From: Anagrus nilaparvatae
Lineage: Eukaryota; Arthropoda; Insecta; Hymenoptera; Mymaridae
Direction of reading: 5' to 3'
Length of the DNA: 64,000 nt
Assembly (NCBI GenBank): GCA_022575985.1
Contig: JAKSXM010000237.1
Coordinates: 2,250,501 to 2,314,500, forward strand
Under the pieces are notes generated by a model. It saw nothing but the letters and a program-made list of their open reading frames with translations, searched no databases and was not told where the DNA came from. The position numbers were made by a program, and so were the translations under genes. This document shows, piece after piece, positions 1-12,129 of this stretch (positions within the stretch are counted from its first letter, which is position 1; each line of letters opens with the position of its first letter).

Positions 1-961
1 AGGAGGCAGTTTTAGAGCACGTAAAACCTTAACAGTCAACCTTGCTAATACGGCAGCAGCACAGAGTTCCAATTTTGGTATTGTCAATAAAGGCTGAATT
101 TGAGTCACTTTTGATTTTGCTTGAACTAGATTAATTGAAATTTTGTCATTATACGTAACCTTTAAGTAGACGCAAGCTCCATAAGCAATTTTTGAAGCAT
201 CAGCAAAACCAAGTACCTCAAATTGAGCATTTGGATGAAAGTTTAGCCATCTTTTAACTTTAATATTATTCAAAATTGGAATCTGTGTATACCAAGTTAA
301 AAATTCCGAACTTAAATCAAGTGGCAAAATATCTTCCCAATCAAGTTTTGAAAGCCAAAGCTTTTGGATGAATGCTTTAGCAGTTATGACTACAGGGGCT
401 AACCAGCCTAACGGATCATATAGTTTAGCTATTGATGATACTACTTTTAGTTTTGTTATGTTACCCTCATATTTATCAATTTTTATTTTAAAGAAAAAGT
501 AATCTTCTTCAGTGTACCAATTTAAGCCAAGCAAACCAAAACATGAGTCCACTGACTCTGCAATTATTGAACGTGGGAAATTTAGTAATTTTTGTTATTT
601 GCGACTCATTTATGTAAATTCATACCACCCATCTTGCAAATACCTATCAGTTCTTTTTGTTTACTTAAGGCTTCTGATAATGAGTGGCCTCCCGAGAGTG
701 TATCATCCATGCAAGTTTCCTCTTTCAATACTTGCACAGCCAGGGGATATTTAGAACCTTCATCAATTGCGAGCTGTCTTAATACCCTAATGCTAAGAAT
801 GGACTGCTTACCATATCATAAGTAACAGTTTGAAGAGAATACGCTTTAATAACATCATCTAAACTATAACGCCAAAGTATTTGTTGGAATCTTTAATCAT
901 CTGGGTGGACAAGAATTTGTCTAAACATTTGCTCAATATCAGAAACGAATACAAATTCATA

Positions 962-1349
962 TTTTATAAATTAGTAACATAGAATTATATCATTATTTAT
1001 ACACAACTACACGTGGAAAAGATCATATTCTTATAGTACTTTTAAATTCTGCAATAAGCGTGCGCTTTAGCATATAATATTTTATTATTCAATTTTCACA
1101 TTCTTCCACGGCTTTGAAACAAAAAAAAGGTACAAAAACACGCTTATTCAAAAGTTAAGAATGTAATTATCGATCGCTTTCTAGGCATAGTTTTTATATT
1201 TAGGAGAGGGGATTGAACGTATATTATTAACAGCGGTGCTATGGGGTTGACGTTTTATTGTCAGAATTTAAAAGTCCTATAGAAATTTGATCTTGTTACA
1301 CGTGTACCTGTATAAATAATGATAAATTCTTTATCACTAATTTATAAAA
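962..1349. mobile_element. MITE inserted in BEL/Pao RT
   Basis: The first and last ~50 bases are imperfect inverted copies: both ends read inward as TTTATAAATTAGT, then ATCATTATTTATACA and TACACGTG. The inside is non-coding. It separates two adjacent pieces of RT coding sequence, so it is a later insertion. Superfamily not determined; the target duplication is not clear. Confidence 0.7.
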
Positions 1350-1352
1350 AAC

Positions 1353-1428
1353 ATACTTAGACGTGGGAAAGAATATTTACCCATCCTCTAGCATATAAAT
1401 ATAAATATTCTTTCCCATGTCTAAGTAT
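1353..1428. repeat. 26-bp-arm hairpin next to MITE
   Basis: ATACTTAGACGTGGGAAAGA (1353 on) recurs as its reverse complement at 1403-1428 with about 24 bases between and one or two mismatches. It sits between the MITE and the RT codons GWRIED and is absent from the protein, so it is inserted DNA: a second tiny MITE or part of the first. Confidence 0.65.
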
Positions 1429-2496
1429 CTTCTATTCTCCAGCCTATCAATAGCTCTGATAAATCTGGCAACAAATTGGCCCCAGCATGTAAAATACTGT
1501 TTATGGACAACTTGTTGTAATCTTCAGCAGGGCCATTGAAAACTGAACGAAATTTTTGATTTTCAGGGTTTATACTATGTTTTTTGACAAAGCCGTGATG
1601 AGGCAAAAAATAACATTTTATGAGATCATAAAACTTAGATACTTTCATGTGTCCAGTATCTTCATAATTTTTCATAAAATTGATATAAGCTTTTTTAAAA
1701 AAAGGATCTTTTGAAAAACGAGTTTTAGTTCTTTGTAAGGTTATTTTAGATTTGTTAAATGATCCTGGAAATTTTAAATCATTTGTGTTTGAGATTTTGA
1801 ATGGGAGCCTGACAACGTAACGACCTGTATTATCTCTTGAGTGAGTTTTAACGAAAAAGTCTTCACACTCTTGCTCATCCGGACTGAGCGATGACGAGGA
1901 ATCAGAAAGTTCTTCCTGTCTCCAGAACTTTTCCAAATTAAATAAGAGATCAGAAGTTTCAGAATCAATTTTAATTGAACAACAGGTTGAACCCGTGCCA
2001 GAATTGCCTGATAAAACCCAACCTAATTTAGTATTCATGGCAACAGGTTCATGAGATTCACCTCTTCTAATCCCTTCATCAATTATGGAAGCATGGACTG
2101 AAGAGCCTAAGAGAACCTCAATTTTTTCATTTAAATTGAAATGAGGGTCAGCCAAGGTCAAATGACTTAAATAACTTTTGTTTATATCGATTTTATCAAC
2201 TGTTGTATAAGATGTAATTTTTTGTATAACATAAGCAATAACATACTGAAATGAGAATAAAAATGAGGTTTTACACAAATAGAGGTTGATTTCTTGCAGA
2301 TAAAATTATTTTTACCACCAACACCATTAACTGGAAGTTTTATTGGAAAGTTAGAAGCACCCAATTTTTTAAAAATGAACTCACTAACAAACGAAGCTTG
2401 AGAACATTGATCAATTAGTGCCCTAACTGGAAATTGATATCCGTTTTCTGAAGTTAAATTGATCAATGCCGTTGCTAGCAAGACAGAATTTGGTTG

Positions 2497-3963
2497 TCAA
2501 GAATTGTTTGAACCATGTGATTCTGTTAAACAAGATTGCTGAACCAAATCATTATTATTTTGTACATGTGTACTAGTATTAGTTTGAGAATTTTGAGGTT
2601 TATTTTGGGGTTTTTTGTAATTTACTATATGTAGAGATGTGTTATGTTTTTTATTGCAAACTGTACATCTTTTCTCAGAAGTACATTTGCTTGAAAAATG
2701 ATTGCCCAAACAATTATAACATCGCTTTGCTGTTTTCACAAATTCTATTCTTTGAGGAATTGACTTAGATTTAAAATTAGAACAGTGAGCGAAGTGATGA
2801 TTATTTTTGCAAATTATACATTCATTCTTATTAGTATTTGATTTCTGTTCTGATTGGACATGAAAGACTTTAGCTGAGTGAGTAGAAACATTTGAATTTT
2901 TATATTTAGCAGAATTTGTAAATATTATTGGGCCTGAACCAGTATGATGATTTTCAATTAGTTCTAACATGTTTATTTGATTTTCAAGAAACTGAATAAA
3001 AGAACTAAATTTAGCAGGTTCAGAATCTCGCTTAACAGGTGTTTCATTGATTGCCTGTTCTGTGGGGCTGCTAGATGTAGTAGGTGCAGGGTCAATTGTA
3101 TGTAACCTAAGATTAATATTATTCAAAAATTCTTCAAAATGCATCTTAGCATCATCAGTTAATAATGAAACACCATGAAAAACCAACATATCATCCCATG
3201 TATCAACTGGGCGCTTTAAGACTTTTAGTGCAGACAAAGGGGTATTTAAAGAGTCTAAAATTCTTTTGAGTTCTTTAGAATTATGGTCACTCATTGGTTT
3301 GATGGAAAAAATTGAAGAGATATGAGCAGTTACTAATCGTTTTTTATTTTCGTACCTATACTTCAATTTATCCCATACCACAGCAAAATTTTTTTCAGTT
3401 AGAGAAAATGAGTTGACCAAATTCCATGCGTCACCCTTAACATATGATCTTAAATAATTTAACTTATATACATCTGAAATCCTAGGTCTATTGATAACTG
3501 TTGTTACAAATATGTCTCTAAATGCTTCCCAGTTATTAAAATTTCCATCAAATTCAGGTAAGGAGATTCTGGGCAAGCGTTTACAGTCATAGTTTTCATT
3601 GCTTGAATTGTTATTATGATGAACAGTATCATTTAAATGCGTCGAATCAATCAATACATGGGCAGGTGGGGGTGGATGGTCATCTAAATATTTTTGAAAT
3701 TTACTTGAAACTTGAATATATGTTTCTTCTGTATTATCAAAGGCAAAGTTAGTAAAATAAGGTTGATTTCTAAGTGATTCATAATCAGGACTAATAAGCA
3801 ATATTTGGTGATTATTATCAAATTTCAGGAAAGTGTTTTGGAGAGTAGACAACCTAACCTTACAAGAAGAGGATGACATGCTATCACCTTCTTTTACAAA
3901 ATTATCATAGGCATTTTTAATCCTAGGGATTAAGGCTAATTGTTGCAGAATAATATCCGCCAT
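2497..3963 (-). CDS. BEL/Pao Gag polyprotein (capsid and zinc knuckles)
   Basis: Open gag frame of about 488 codons. The first ATG (MADIILQQL) is at 3963; the frame is open slightly further without an ATG. The N-terminal half holds the retrotransposon gag pattern of BEL/Pao: LPRISLPEFDGNFNNWEAF (residues ~135-153), then YLRSYVKGDAWNLV and WDKLKYRYENKKRL. C-terminal cysteine/histidine clusters CIICKNNHHFAHC and CYNCLGNHFSSKC-x6-C-x2-C are nucleic-acid-binding knuckles. Gag would assemble the virus-like particle that packages element RNA. An in-frame TGA then separates it from protease; BEL elements usually make one Gag-Pol, so this is a nonsense mutation or, less likely, a readthrough site. 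The intact frame beside a broken pol is notable. Confidence 0.85.
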   Translation of the reverse strand: MADIILQQLALIPRIKNAYDNFVKEGDSMSSSSCKVRLSTLQNTFLKFDNNHQILLISPDYESLRNQPYFTNFAFDNTEETYIQVSSKFQKYLDDHPPPPAHVLIDSTHLNDTVHHNNNSSNENYDCKRLPRISLPEFDGNFNNWEAFRDIFVTTVINRPRISDVYKLNYLRSYVKGDAWNLVNSFSLTEKNFAVVWDKLKYRYENKKRLVTAHISSIFSIKPMSDHNSKELKRILDSLNTPLSALKVLKRPVDTWDDMLVFHGVSLLTDDAKMHFEEFLNNINLRLHTIDPAPTTSSSPTEQAINETPVKRDSEPAKFSSFIQFLENQINMLELIENHHTGSGPIIFTNSAKYKNSNVSTHSAKVFHVQSEQKSNTNKNECIICKNNHHFAHCSNFKSKSIPQRIEFVKTAKRCYNCLGNHFSSKCTSEKRCTVCNKKHNTSLHIVNYKKPQNKPQNSQTNTSTHVQNNNDLVQQSCLTESHGSNNS

Positions 3964-5950
3964 AGTAATTGGCAAAACGATAATTTACAATATAATTTTA
4001 GAATAATATATTTTAATAATAATAATATTAAAATTCAAAATTAAAAAAATATTGTACAAAATTGAAAATATAAGCCAATAATGAATTAAGTTTATTCTAA
4101 ATTAAAATAAAATTTTTTTTTTTTAAAAGGTACAAAATTAAATAAATATTAAAAAAGGAGAAAATTGTACAATAATTCCTTAATTAAAATTTAATGATTA
4201 ACCTTTGATGAGACAGTGACAGCAGCAACGACCAACAGCTTGTGCGTTGAAATTGAATTGAACTGCATATGTTCTGAATGGGTACTGCAACTGACAAGAG
4301 ACAAGACCGCTTTCCCAAAGACCAGTACTGCAATGCTATGATGAACCTATGTAACATCAAGATAATTAATATTTTGTTTAATTGTATAAAGAAGTATATT
4401 AATTAATTTTTTTTTGCTAATAAGTTAATTTGAAATATAATAAAATTAGAAATTGAATCAGATTATAAGTCAAAACAGAAATTTAATTATTTTAAATAAA
4501 TTGAATTCAATTTTGAAAAACTAAACGTTATTGAGTTTAAATAATAAGAATAATAATTGAAAAATTATCAAATTTTAAACATGTTAATATTATAGAAAAA
4601 GAAAGAAAGAAATTTTTAATTTTTTAAATTGCTTAGTATATATAAAAAAAAGGAAAAATATAAAATACAAACAAATGACCAGTTTATAAAAAGTCCACTT
4701 CAGCTAATAAAAATTTACATAACACATTTTATAGTAAAATAAAGCTTATCTATTTATCATAAAAAATAATTTAAAAATTTAACTGCAAAACGTAACAATA
4801 AATGTGTGAAAATATTGATAAATTTACACACAAATTTTAATTTTAGTCTTAATTTTATTGTAAAAAATGAAATTAAATATTGATAAAACAGAAAAATATA
4901 TAGCTTTATTTTACCATAAGAAAAATTACTTAACTTTAAAATTTTGTTGTCTGCTGTAGAGCGCTTTCCCCCTCTCGAAGTAACATTAAATATGGCGTGA
5001 TGACGACAGATGATGAAAAAATTGGAGCAAGATGCTCGGTTTTTGAACAGAAAAAGGATACCACGTGATTTTGCTTCTTCTTTATTTATGTTGAAAATCT
5101 TCTTCCGCTTCTTCCCCCTCTTTATATGATGACGATGAATTTTAAGAAGAAAGAAATTTTTTGGCAATAATGTTTTTTTTTTTTTGGATACCAGAATTAA
5201 TAATTAATTTTTGACAACAAAATTTTGAACAGCATTATCTTGACAGCACACAAATTTTAAAATAAATAAACGTTTATTTATTTTAAATGTTTTTAATTAA
5301 TCTCACCACTCTTAACTTTGTTTTTTTTTTATTAAAATATTTTTAAATTATAATTGATTTAAGAATTTGAAAATTAAACTCGAAAAACTTGTTGAATTTT
5401 ACGTGTAGCAGCCGGCGAAAAAAAAACGATGACGTCAATGTTTTGCTTAAAAAGCACAGATAATGGCCGCCGCATGCACGTTATGATGAAAAAATACTTT
5501 TACAAATTTTGTAGTTTTTCTTGAGCCTATTGATGATTACTGACAGCAATTTTTCTTCTTTTATTAAAAAATTTTTAATATTGATGGTGAAAAAGAAATT
5601 TTAGAATTTATCACTTGGCGCGCACAAGGTTTTTTATTTTTCTTGTACATGAAATCACATGGCGCGCACAAAGTTAAGAGGAATTGTTTCTTTTTTATTG
5701 TGTTCACTTTTTCCCTTTTTTATCTTTTGAAATCACTATTTTGCAAGGGATGCCATTAGTGATGGAAACGGGATAAATAATTGTATTAAATGGTTAAATA
5801 AATAACTGCACACAACAGAAGTTTGTTTGATTAATATATATTTGATGATATATATTTTAGACGCCTTTGTGTCGGCGTGGCGAGAGACACTGGTCGTTGT
5901 CTCTCGTGAGCTGAGGGGACACACGCGCGCGCTGCACATCTCCCACTTTA
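3964..5950 (-). other. Presumed leader and 5' LTR area of the BEL/Pao element
   Basis: About 2 kb with no believable gene, between gag and the Helitron fragment. The right end (5690-5950) is LTR-like in minus orientation: a GC-rich block with a CG-alternating run near 5925 and a short repeat TTGTGCGCGCC near 5617 and 5661. A mixed-sequence block at 4200-4340 may be the leader with the primer-binding area. The LTR partner is outside the window, so the borders are guesses. Confidence 0.35.
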
Positions 5951-5954
5951 ACTA

Positions 5955-6700
5955 TACACATTGTTATATACAATTTATGACACCAATATTTAATAAAAAA
6001 TCTTGAAACTCTTTGTTATTTGATCTCATATTTTTTTTAAATTTTAGTACATTAATATATTTCCATAATGAGGAATTTTTGATACATTCGTTAACTATTT
6101 GTTGTCGTGTTCTATATTTTACAACTGGTAGGATTTGCCTAAAGTCGCCTCCTAAAATTATTAGTTTTCCTGCAAATGGTTCTTGATCATTATTAAATAC
6201 ATCTCTTGTTACTTTATTAGCATATTCAAATGCTGTTAATGGAATCACTGATGCTTCATCCCATAAAAATACATCGCAGTCCCTAATTATTTGTTTTTCC
6301 GATTCATTTTTAAAATTTGAATTCATATCACTTCTTAAATTTAATTGTGTTTTAAATATTTTATGACTTGTAGTTCCAAATGGCAGTAAACATAAAGCAA
6401 TACCTGTCCAAGCCATAGGACAGACTTTTTTATTTTGAGATAAGAAATAATATATTAATGCTTTGTACAAAAATGTTTTTCCCGTACCACCCGCACCTTC
6501 TATTAAAACTATATTTGATGTCAAATCATTTTTAATAATTTTATCAAATATTTTTTTTTGGTTAGTATTATATAAATTTATATGTTTGATTTCAACTACT
6601 TTTTTACTACTTTTTACTACTTTTACTTTACTATAAGTAACATAAGTAAGATTATGAACATAAGGGTGCCTATTGTGAGTAACTGGATAGTAAATTTTAA
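5955..6700 (-). pseudogene. Helitron PIF1-like helicase fragment
   Basis: The piece encodes the start of a superfamily 1 PIF1-type helicase: NQKKIFDKI upstream, Walker A GGTGKTF (about 6485), Walker B FLWDEAS (about 6257), and GGDFRQILPV (about 6130). These motifs in this order are the helicase half of Helitron RepHel proteins; a cellular PIF1 gene is unlikely because the fragment is alone and ends abruptly. The frame is open for 186 codons and then stops where the presumed BEL/Pao LTR begins (about 5955), which suggests that the LTR element landed inside the Helitron. No Rep (HUH) domain and no Helitron termini were found. DNA-unwinding function is lost. Confidence 0.8.
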
Positions 6701-7650
6701 ATCCGTTTCATGAAAAATTATGTTTTATTTGATTTAATTATGTATATACAATATTAAATAATTATTAAATTATGTATATACAGCATATAATAATTAATTC
6801 ACTTATAATAACGTACATCATACATATTTTGATTTTGTATATTGAGATGGCCACCACCTACTCATGTAATTATTTAATTTAATTTTAATAAATATTTTGT
6901 AATCAAACCCCATTTAAAACATATTATTTAGCAGACTATAAACACATTAATACACTATACAATGTACACACACGCTACCCGTTGCGTGGGGCAAAAAGCA
7001 GTATAGCAAGTGCTCCAAATACCGGCAGCCGTTTTGTATTAACAATTGATATTCTTTTTATATTAATTATTTTATTTAAAAGTTAATTGTAATTAACGTA
7101 GAGTCATTACGGAAAACATTAAAATTAAAATCAGTGCTTCTCATAGTTATAATTCAAATTTTCAAACTCCAAAATTTTGTTTTTCTTCAATGGCTGACCG
7201 GCCATTATTGAAATTTTCGAAATTATTATTTTCTGTCTTTTTTTATCTTATGTGAATCTAATATCGAAAAAAGTATAAATACCGTGATTTTTTGAAAAAA
7301 ATTAGCATTTGAGCTGAATTGACTATATTGAGTAGAAGGTGCAAAAGGTCCAGGTGGACATTTCTCGACTCCATATAAGGTATATTTCTCTTTGTATTTT
7401 TTTCTATATAATTTTTTTTTTTTAATTTTACTCGTATAATCCCCCTACGTGAACTCGTAATTTCATGTTTAAGGAAGAGTTATTAAATAATTAATTGTCT
7501 TATGCGGTATGCATGAGAGTCGGGATGTCCAGGTGATGACGAACTACCACCGGACCGCATATTTAAATTCATTTTTGTAAATATTGTTATTACTATTACT
7601 TTAAAATATAAATTAAAAATCAAATAATCGTCAATTAAAATATTAATTAA
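6700..7650. other. Non-coding AT-rich stretch
   Basis: No supported gene. A short inverted pair around TATGCGGT / ACCGGACCGCATA (7500-7560) could form a hairpin. A brief frame GPGGHFSTPYK near 7345-7380, followed by a GT, looks like an exon end but has no upstream support. Confidence 0.5.
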
Positions 7651-7651
7651 A

Positions 7652-8310
7652 ATATATATATGGGCGATTATTTCTCAACCCGAACACCCCTCTCTGTCAA
7701 AAAATAGTGGCAACTCAAAAAGATTTTGGTTTTCTCAAATTGACTGGAAAAGGGTCTAATTTTTTATTATTATTGGCCTTTTCAACTCTGTAAATCTACT
7801 GTGCCCATTTTAGGCACTGGGTGGCGGCAGGTCGACATATTAAAAACAGAAAAATTCAAATACAAGTAGATTTGGCACACTTTATACGTATCAAAAGACT
7901 ACCATTTTGCACTAAAACTTTTTTATTTTGGTTTTGTAGGTTCCGAGATATCAGCAGTAAAAGTAGCCGTTTTTTACCCGTTTTTAAAAACTACATAGCA
8001 TTCACAAAACTTTTTGAGAAATCAACTCATTTTCTTTGTTTTAATAAATAGCAATTTTTAAGAGAAAAAAATTTTAAAAAACTTACCGTTAATCTACTTT
8101 TATTTAAATTTTTCTGTTTTTAAAATGTCGACCTGCCGTCGCGCAGTCCCTAAAATGGGCACAGTAGATTTACAGAGTTGAAAAGGCCAATGAGAATAAA
8201 AAACTATACCCTTTTCCAGTCATTTTGAGAAAACCAAAATCTTTTTAAGTTGCCACCATTTTTAGACAGAGGGGGGTGGACGGGTTGAGAAATAATCACC
8301 CATATATATA
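7652..8310. mobile_element. MITE with ~210-bp terminal inverted repeats
   Basis: The left end (TATATGGGCGATTATTTCTC) and the right end (reverse complement TATATGGGTGATTATTTCTC) match for about 210 bases with few differences; the shared inner parts include CTACTGTGCCCATTTTAGG and GTCGACCTGCC. Total length about 660 bp. The open frame at 7821-8051 lies in arm and loop and is not judged a gene. Likely a non-autonomous DNA transposon; the AT-rich flanks hide the target duplication. Confidence 0.85.
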
Positions 8311-9389
8311 AAACTTCAGAAATTTTTCTCTGTCAATTGTTTTTATATGTTTAAGAAATATTTTTTACCCAATCTTCCAAATTTTAAAGCACATCGATAA
8401 GATATTTTCGGAGTTACAAGTATTAGTTGAAAAAGTTTTTTTAATTTATATAATTATATTAACGACTAGATCTGCCTACGCTCCACATTAGTACGAGAGT
8501 ACAAGAAAAATCGAACATGGTGGAAAAAATAAAATTTTATAGTAATAATAATAAAATTTTTTTAGTAATTAAATGATGCATCATTCGATAGAATAAACAT
8601 TGATATACAATAATTTGAATTAGATAAGTCTAAAATAACCCGCTGGGCTTATCTGATAAGGTAAAAACGGGGTATAGATAAAAACTATTATCTCCGGTAA
8701 AAATGAGATTTTAAAACTTTTTCTTTAACAAGTCATTATTTTTTTTTTATTAAAGTGTTTTAAATATTGAAATATGGATATTTTAGAACAAGGTAAGTAA
8801 TTTTTAAAATTTTCAATCAAAAACGTATAATCTTTTAAATTAGGTGTTAATATTTTCAAATTAAAAAAAAAAAATTTTTTTATATCAACAAAAAAATTGT
8901 TTGCTATATGCGGCTTAAAATACTACTTATATTAATTTTAACCACCTGAATTAAAATTTCTGATTTAAAAGTAAAAAAAATTAATTTTTAACAAATTTTT
9001 AATTGTTTATATACTTTGTATACAATCAGTTGTTCATAATTAAATATAACCCTGTTTATTTATGTGTTCTTTTAACTGCTCTATTGAAATTATTTGTTTA
9101 TAAATTACTATATTTCATTGTTGAAGGATAATATTTTTATTTATTAATTGTTTAAACAATAGTTGTTTAAATAGTAAATTTTTCAAATTTAACGTAAAAA
9201 TACTCTTGATATGAATTTCAACCACCTAAATTCAAATTTCAAATTTCAAATTTAAAATAAATAATTGTTAACAAATTTTGAATTAATTATAAATTTTTTA
9301 GTAATTATTTATTAATATTTATTTTCCTTAAATAAATTTTATAATAAATATATATTTGTTTTTGAAAACATCTTTTTAAGTGATTCAGT
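8311..9389. other. AT-rich non-coding stretch
   Basis: No gene recognised. A short frame MDILEQ at 8774 runs into GTAAGT and could be a tiny first exon of the following transposase-like gene, but nothing else supports it. Confidence 0.45.
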
Positions 9390-11640
9390 ACATTCTTTGA
9401 CTTTTCGATACTTGGGTATAATTTTATTATTGAAAAGTACCTGTATATATGATGGATATATGAAAGTTTTTGAAGTTTTAGAGAAAAAGTTTACTCTTCT
9501 ATGCAATGATTATAAGATTTTAGAAAAATTTAACAAACTAACTGTCAGAACATTACTAAATGCTCTGAATCAATGCTGCAAAAGCAGTTGTAGGAATCGT
9601 GACAAAATTTAAAAAAAAAAAAACCTGGCTAGAACACAATACATTGACTTTCCCAAATCCTTCAGATTGTTTCAGTTATCATAATATCCGTTTAGAGACA
9701 TCCCTTAAAAAAAAAATATAAAATACCAGAAGCAAAGGTATTTCTGTGAAATCAGTAGCAGAAGTCAAATTTGGCTTACCAAGGAACTGAGGGAATCTGA
9801 TTCTACTCGTGAGATGGATGCATATTCTGCTGCTTATAAGTGTAATCAGCAAGGAAATAAAGATGCTTATTTATTATTGAAGTATATCGCTTATAGTCCA
9901 CTAAATATTGCACAAGCATATTGCTAAAATTATATAAAAGATCCCTGCACTGGAGCTTTGTCTCCGGAAAGAGTGATTGCGCTTATTTTAGACTGCAAGT
10001 TATCTAGAAATACGTACCAAAAAGCTTGAAATACATTTGTAGATATGAACAATGAAGGATATCCACCATATAATATAGTTTTAGAAGCTAAAAAGGCTTG
10101 TTACCCTGAAAATGTTTGCTTCGGAAATTATAGAAACCAAGTTCCACTTCAGTCTATTTGTAATCATACTGCAGAGTGACTCTGCAAATAGTTGGATAAA
10201 GTGATTGACCAATTAAATTGCAATGAATGCATCAATCTTATGCTGAATTTCAAATATGGATCTGATGGTAGTTTAAGCCAAAGCAACTATAAACAGAAGT
10301 TTATTAATAATAAAAAAAAAAAAAAAAAAAAAAAAAAATTATTAATAAAAATGGACCCTCAAATGATGATTCAAGCATGTATGTTTCATCAATGATACCT
10401 TTATAACTGTAACAGTCAACCAAAATGGTAACCTCGGTAAAATTTTATGGACAAATGACAAACTATAATCACCTATAATCACCGATGTATAGTCGACCTT
10501 TAGTTTTAATTCCTCCAAAAAAAACTACTGAATATACAATCACAAATACGATTTACACCAAAGAATGTTACATTTGTAGTTTAAGAGATAAGGGCTTGAG
10601 TAATATTGACAAAACATTGATAATATCGATAAATAATGATAACCTCAGGCATGATATCTCGTCACTATATGCCTAGGTACGTTGTTATGAATAATTAATT
10701 AGTTTATCTACCAAACTATGTACATGTCAGCCTAATGTTAAGACTTACTGCGGTTATCCAGTTGACTGCAGGTATTGCACTAACATACAATCATTCTTGC
10801 ACTTACTCTTAATACCGCGATCATTCGAAGATGGTAGAATAATAATTATTTATTTATTTATTTATTTATCTATTTATATATTAATTTATTACATTCTCTT
10901 TTGACGATAATAGGAAATGAATTACATTTCATCTAGCATATATTTTATTGAAGATGACATCACAAAAGACGGAATTTTAATCAGATGGAACGACGGAGTC
11001 CTTAACCAGACTGGCGAGTCATTGGACGCAAGTCAAAAGATGGAGTTCACGACTGGAACTAAATGGCCTTGAACCTGTCTTGAATTAATGTAAAAACGGT
11101 CCCGGGATAGGCACGCATAAGGTAGGAAGGGAGTGGAGTTTTAGTGGGTAAAGGCAAGCTAAGTCGACTCCCACATAACTGTCAGTCCGGATGTTGAACA
11201 TTATGCGTAACGCATTCTCCAATTCCTATGCAAAAAAAAATGTACATGTCAGCCTCAAGCACGCAAAAATTATGGCCTACAGCAAAAATTTTATATCCAA
11301 TCTTTGTTTCATGATAAATTAAATTTAAAGCTTAATCAACCCAAGCAAATAGCTGGGAATAAAAATGATGGTAACATAGCGCAAGCAATCTTCAACGATA
11401 AAGAAATTTCTGCAGAAATAACTATTGTGAACCAAGATCTGATGAAAAGGATTCACATGATTTTGGAGGCTTTGTCAAGTGGACATATTACACAGCTACA
11501 CACAAAAAAAGAAAGTTCTGATCCTGGAACTAAACCTACCTGCAGGTAAGTTTTTCGATGTTTTGAAAACGAATCTGAAGTCAGAGGATCTTTTGAGGAT
11601 GGAAACTCTAGATACAAAAATTATCATCCTAAAAAGGGGG
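9390..11640 (+). pseudogene. Transib (RAG1-like) transposase remnant
   Basis: A decayed plus-strand coding region in several frames. Recognisable blocks in order: LSPERVIALILDCKLS (about 9960), DMNNEGYPPYNIVLEAKKACYPEN (about 10045), LMLNFKYGSDGSLSQSNYKQKF (10230-10300, where the D of SDG would be the first catalytic acid), a TEYTI block near 10515, and after an insertion GNIAQAIFNDKEISAEIT followed by DLMKRIHMILEALSSG (11370-11480). The order and the DG-x-S-x-YKQ and N-x-x-A-x-x-F patterns fit Transib transposases, relatives of vertebrate RAG1. At least four stops, a long A run and a LINE insertion (10734-11239) break it. Terminal repeats were not identified. Assignment is by motif memory, not by search. 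Confidence 0.5.
10734..11239 (+). mobile_element. R1-like LINE, 5'-truncated to its 3' UTR, with 16-bp TSD
   Basis: This insert equals the 3' UTR of the R1-like LINE at 31186-35045, on the opposite strand. It starts three bases past the place where ORF2 stops in that copy and ends in a short A run. It is flanked by the direct repeat ATGTACATGTCAGCCT (10718-10733 and 11240-11255). It includes a TTTA microsatellite (about 10846-10870), matching the AAAT run at 31545-31575. Long duplication, poly(A) and 5' truncation are the marks of target-primed reverse transcription. Confidence 0.9.
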
Positions 11641-12129
11641 AAAGGGATCTAAATAAATGATAAGACAATAATTTAATAAATGAAAATATTTATTAATAAA
11701 AATATTGAAAATAAATTATAATATATTATAAAAGAGACTTAAACTAATTTGGTGAGTAAATCAAATTAATCAATTATTATAATAAAATAATAGCATTAAT
11801 ATTTGCATGGTCGCGTGTGTACTCATGTACTGATAAGGGGGCATGTGCATTTTATACACAAGCAATATATAATACTACACGTATAAAAATTCAGTTTTCA
11901 CAGAAACCCAATTTTTCGTCAAGAAGCACAACCAACATTTTGAGCGAAATTCTTGCCCAAATTGGAAAGTGCGCTTAACAAAATTGGATTGGCGTGCGCA
12001 GTATAATATGTGGTTAATGCGCGGGACTAGTTTTGCCTTGTTGTTGTACCCTTACAAAAGATTTTTTTACGAATATAAATTTATATTAAATGTATGTTTT
12101 GTTGAATAAAATAAATTTCTAAATGAATC
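11641..12129. other. Non-coding stretch
   Basis: No gene seen. Mostly AT-rich, with a more mixed block at 11805-12055 that shows no frame. Confidence 0.5.

Larger units (their letters stand above)
1..2481 (-). pseudogene. BEL/Pao retrotransposon pol, broken, continues off left edge
   Basis: Minus-strand pol of a BEL/Pao LTR retrotransposon. It follows gag in the same frame after one TGA (about 2498). The aspartic protease starts near 2430 with the motif ALIDQCSQASF, where the usual D-x-G box reads D-Q-C. A frameshift near 2200-2280 leads into a frame (1421-2278) with the A17-type segment TKLGWVLSG and the RT N-terminus ending GWRIED at 1430. The next residues, EFVFVSDIEQMFRQIL, lie at about 905-958, so roughly 460 bp is inserted between them. 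The RT active-site region reads CMDDTLSGGH near 670-705. KLELCAA near 20-75 marks the part before RNase H. Several stops and frameshifts make it non-functional. RNase H and integrase must lie left of the window. Family assignment is from these motifs and their order. Confidence 0.85.

Noticed and set aside
7345..7385. Exon end GPGGHFSTPYK followed by GT
   Set aside because: Only a dozen residues, no acceptor, no continuation.
7500..7560. tRNA-like or Helitron 3'-end hairpin around TATGCGGT
   Set aside because: No cloverleaf could be drawn and no CTRR end follows the hairpin.
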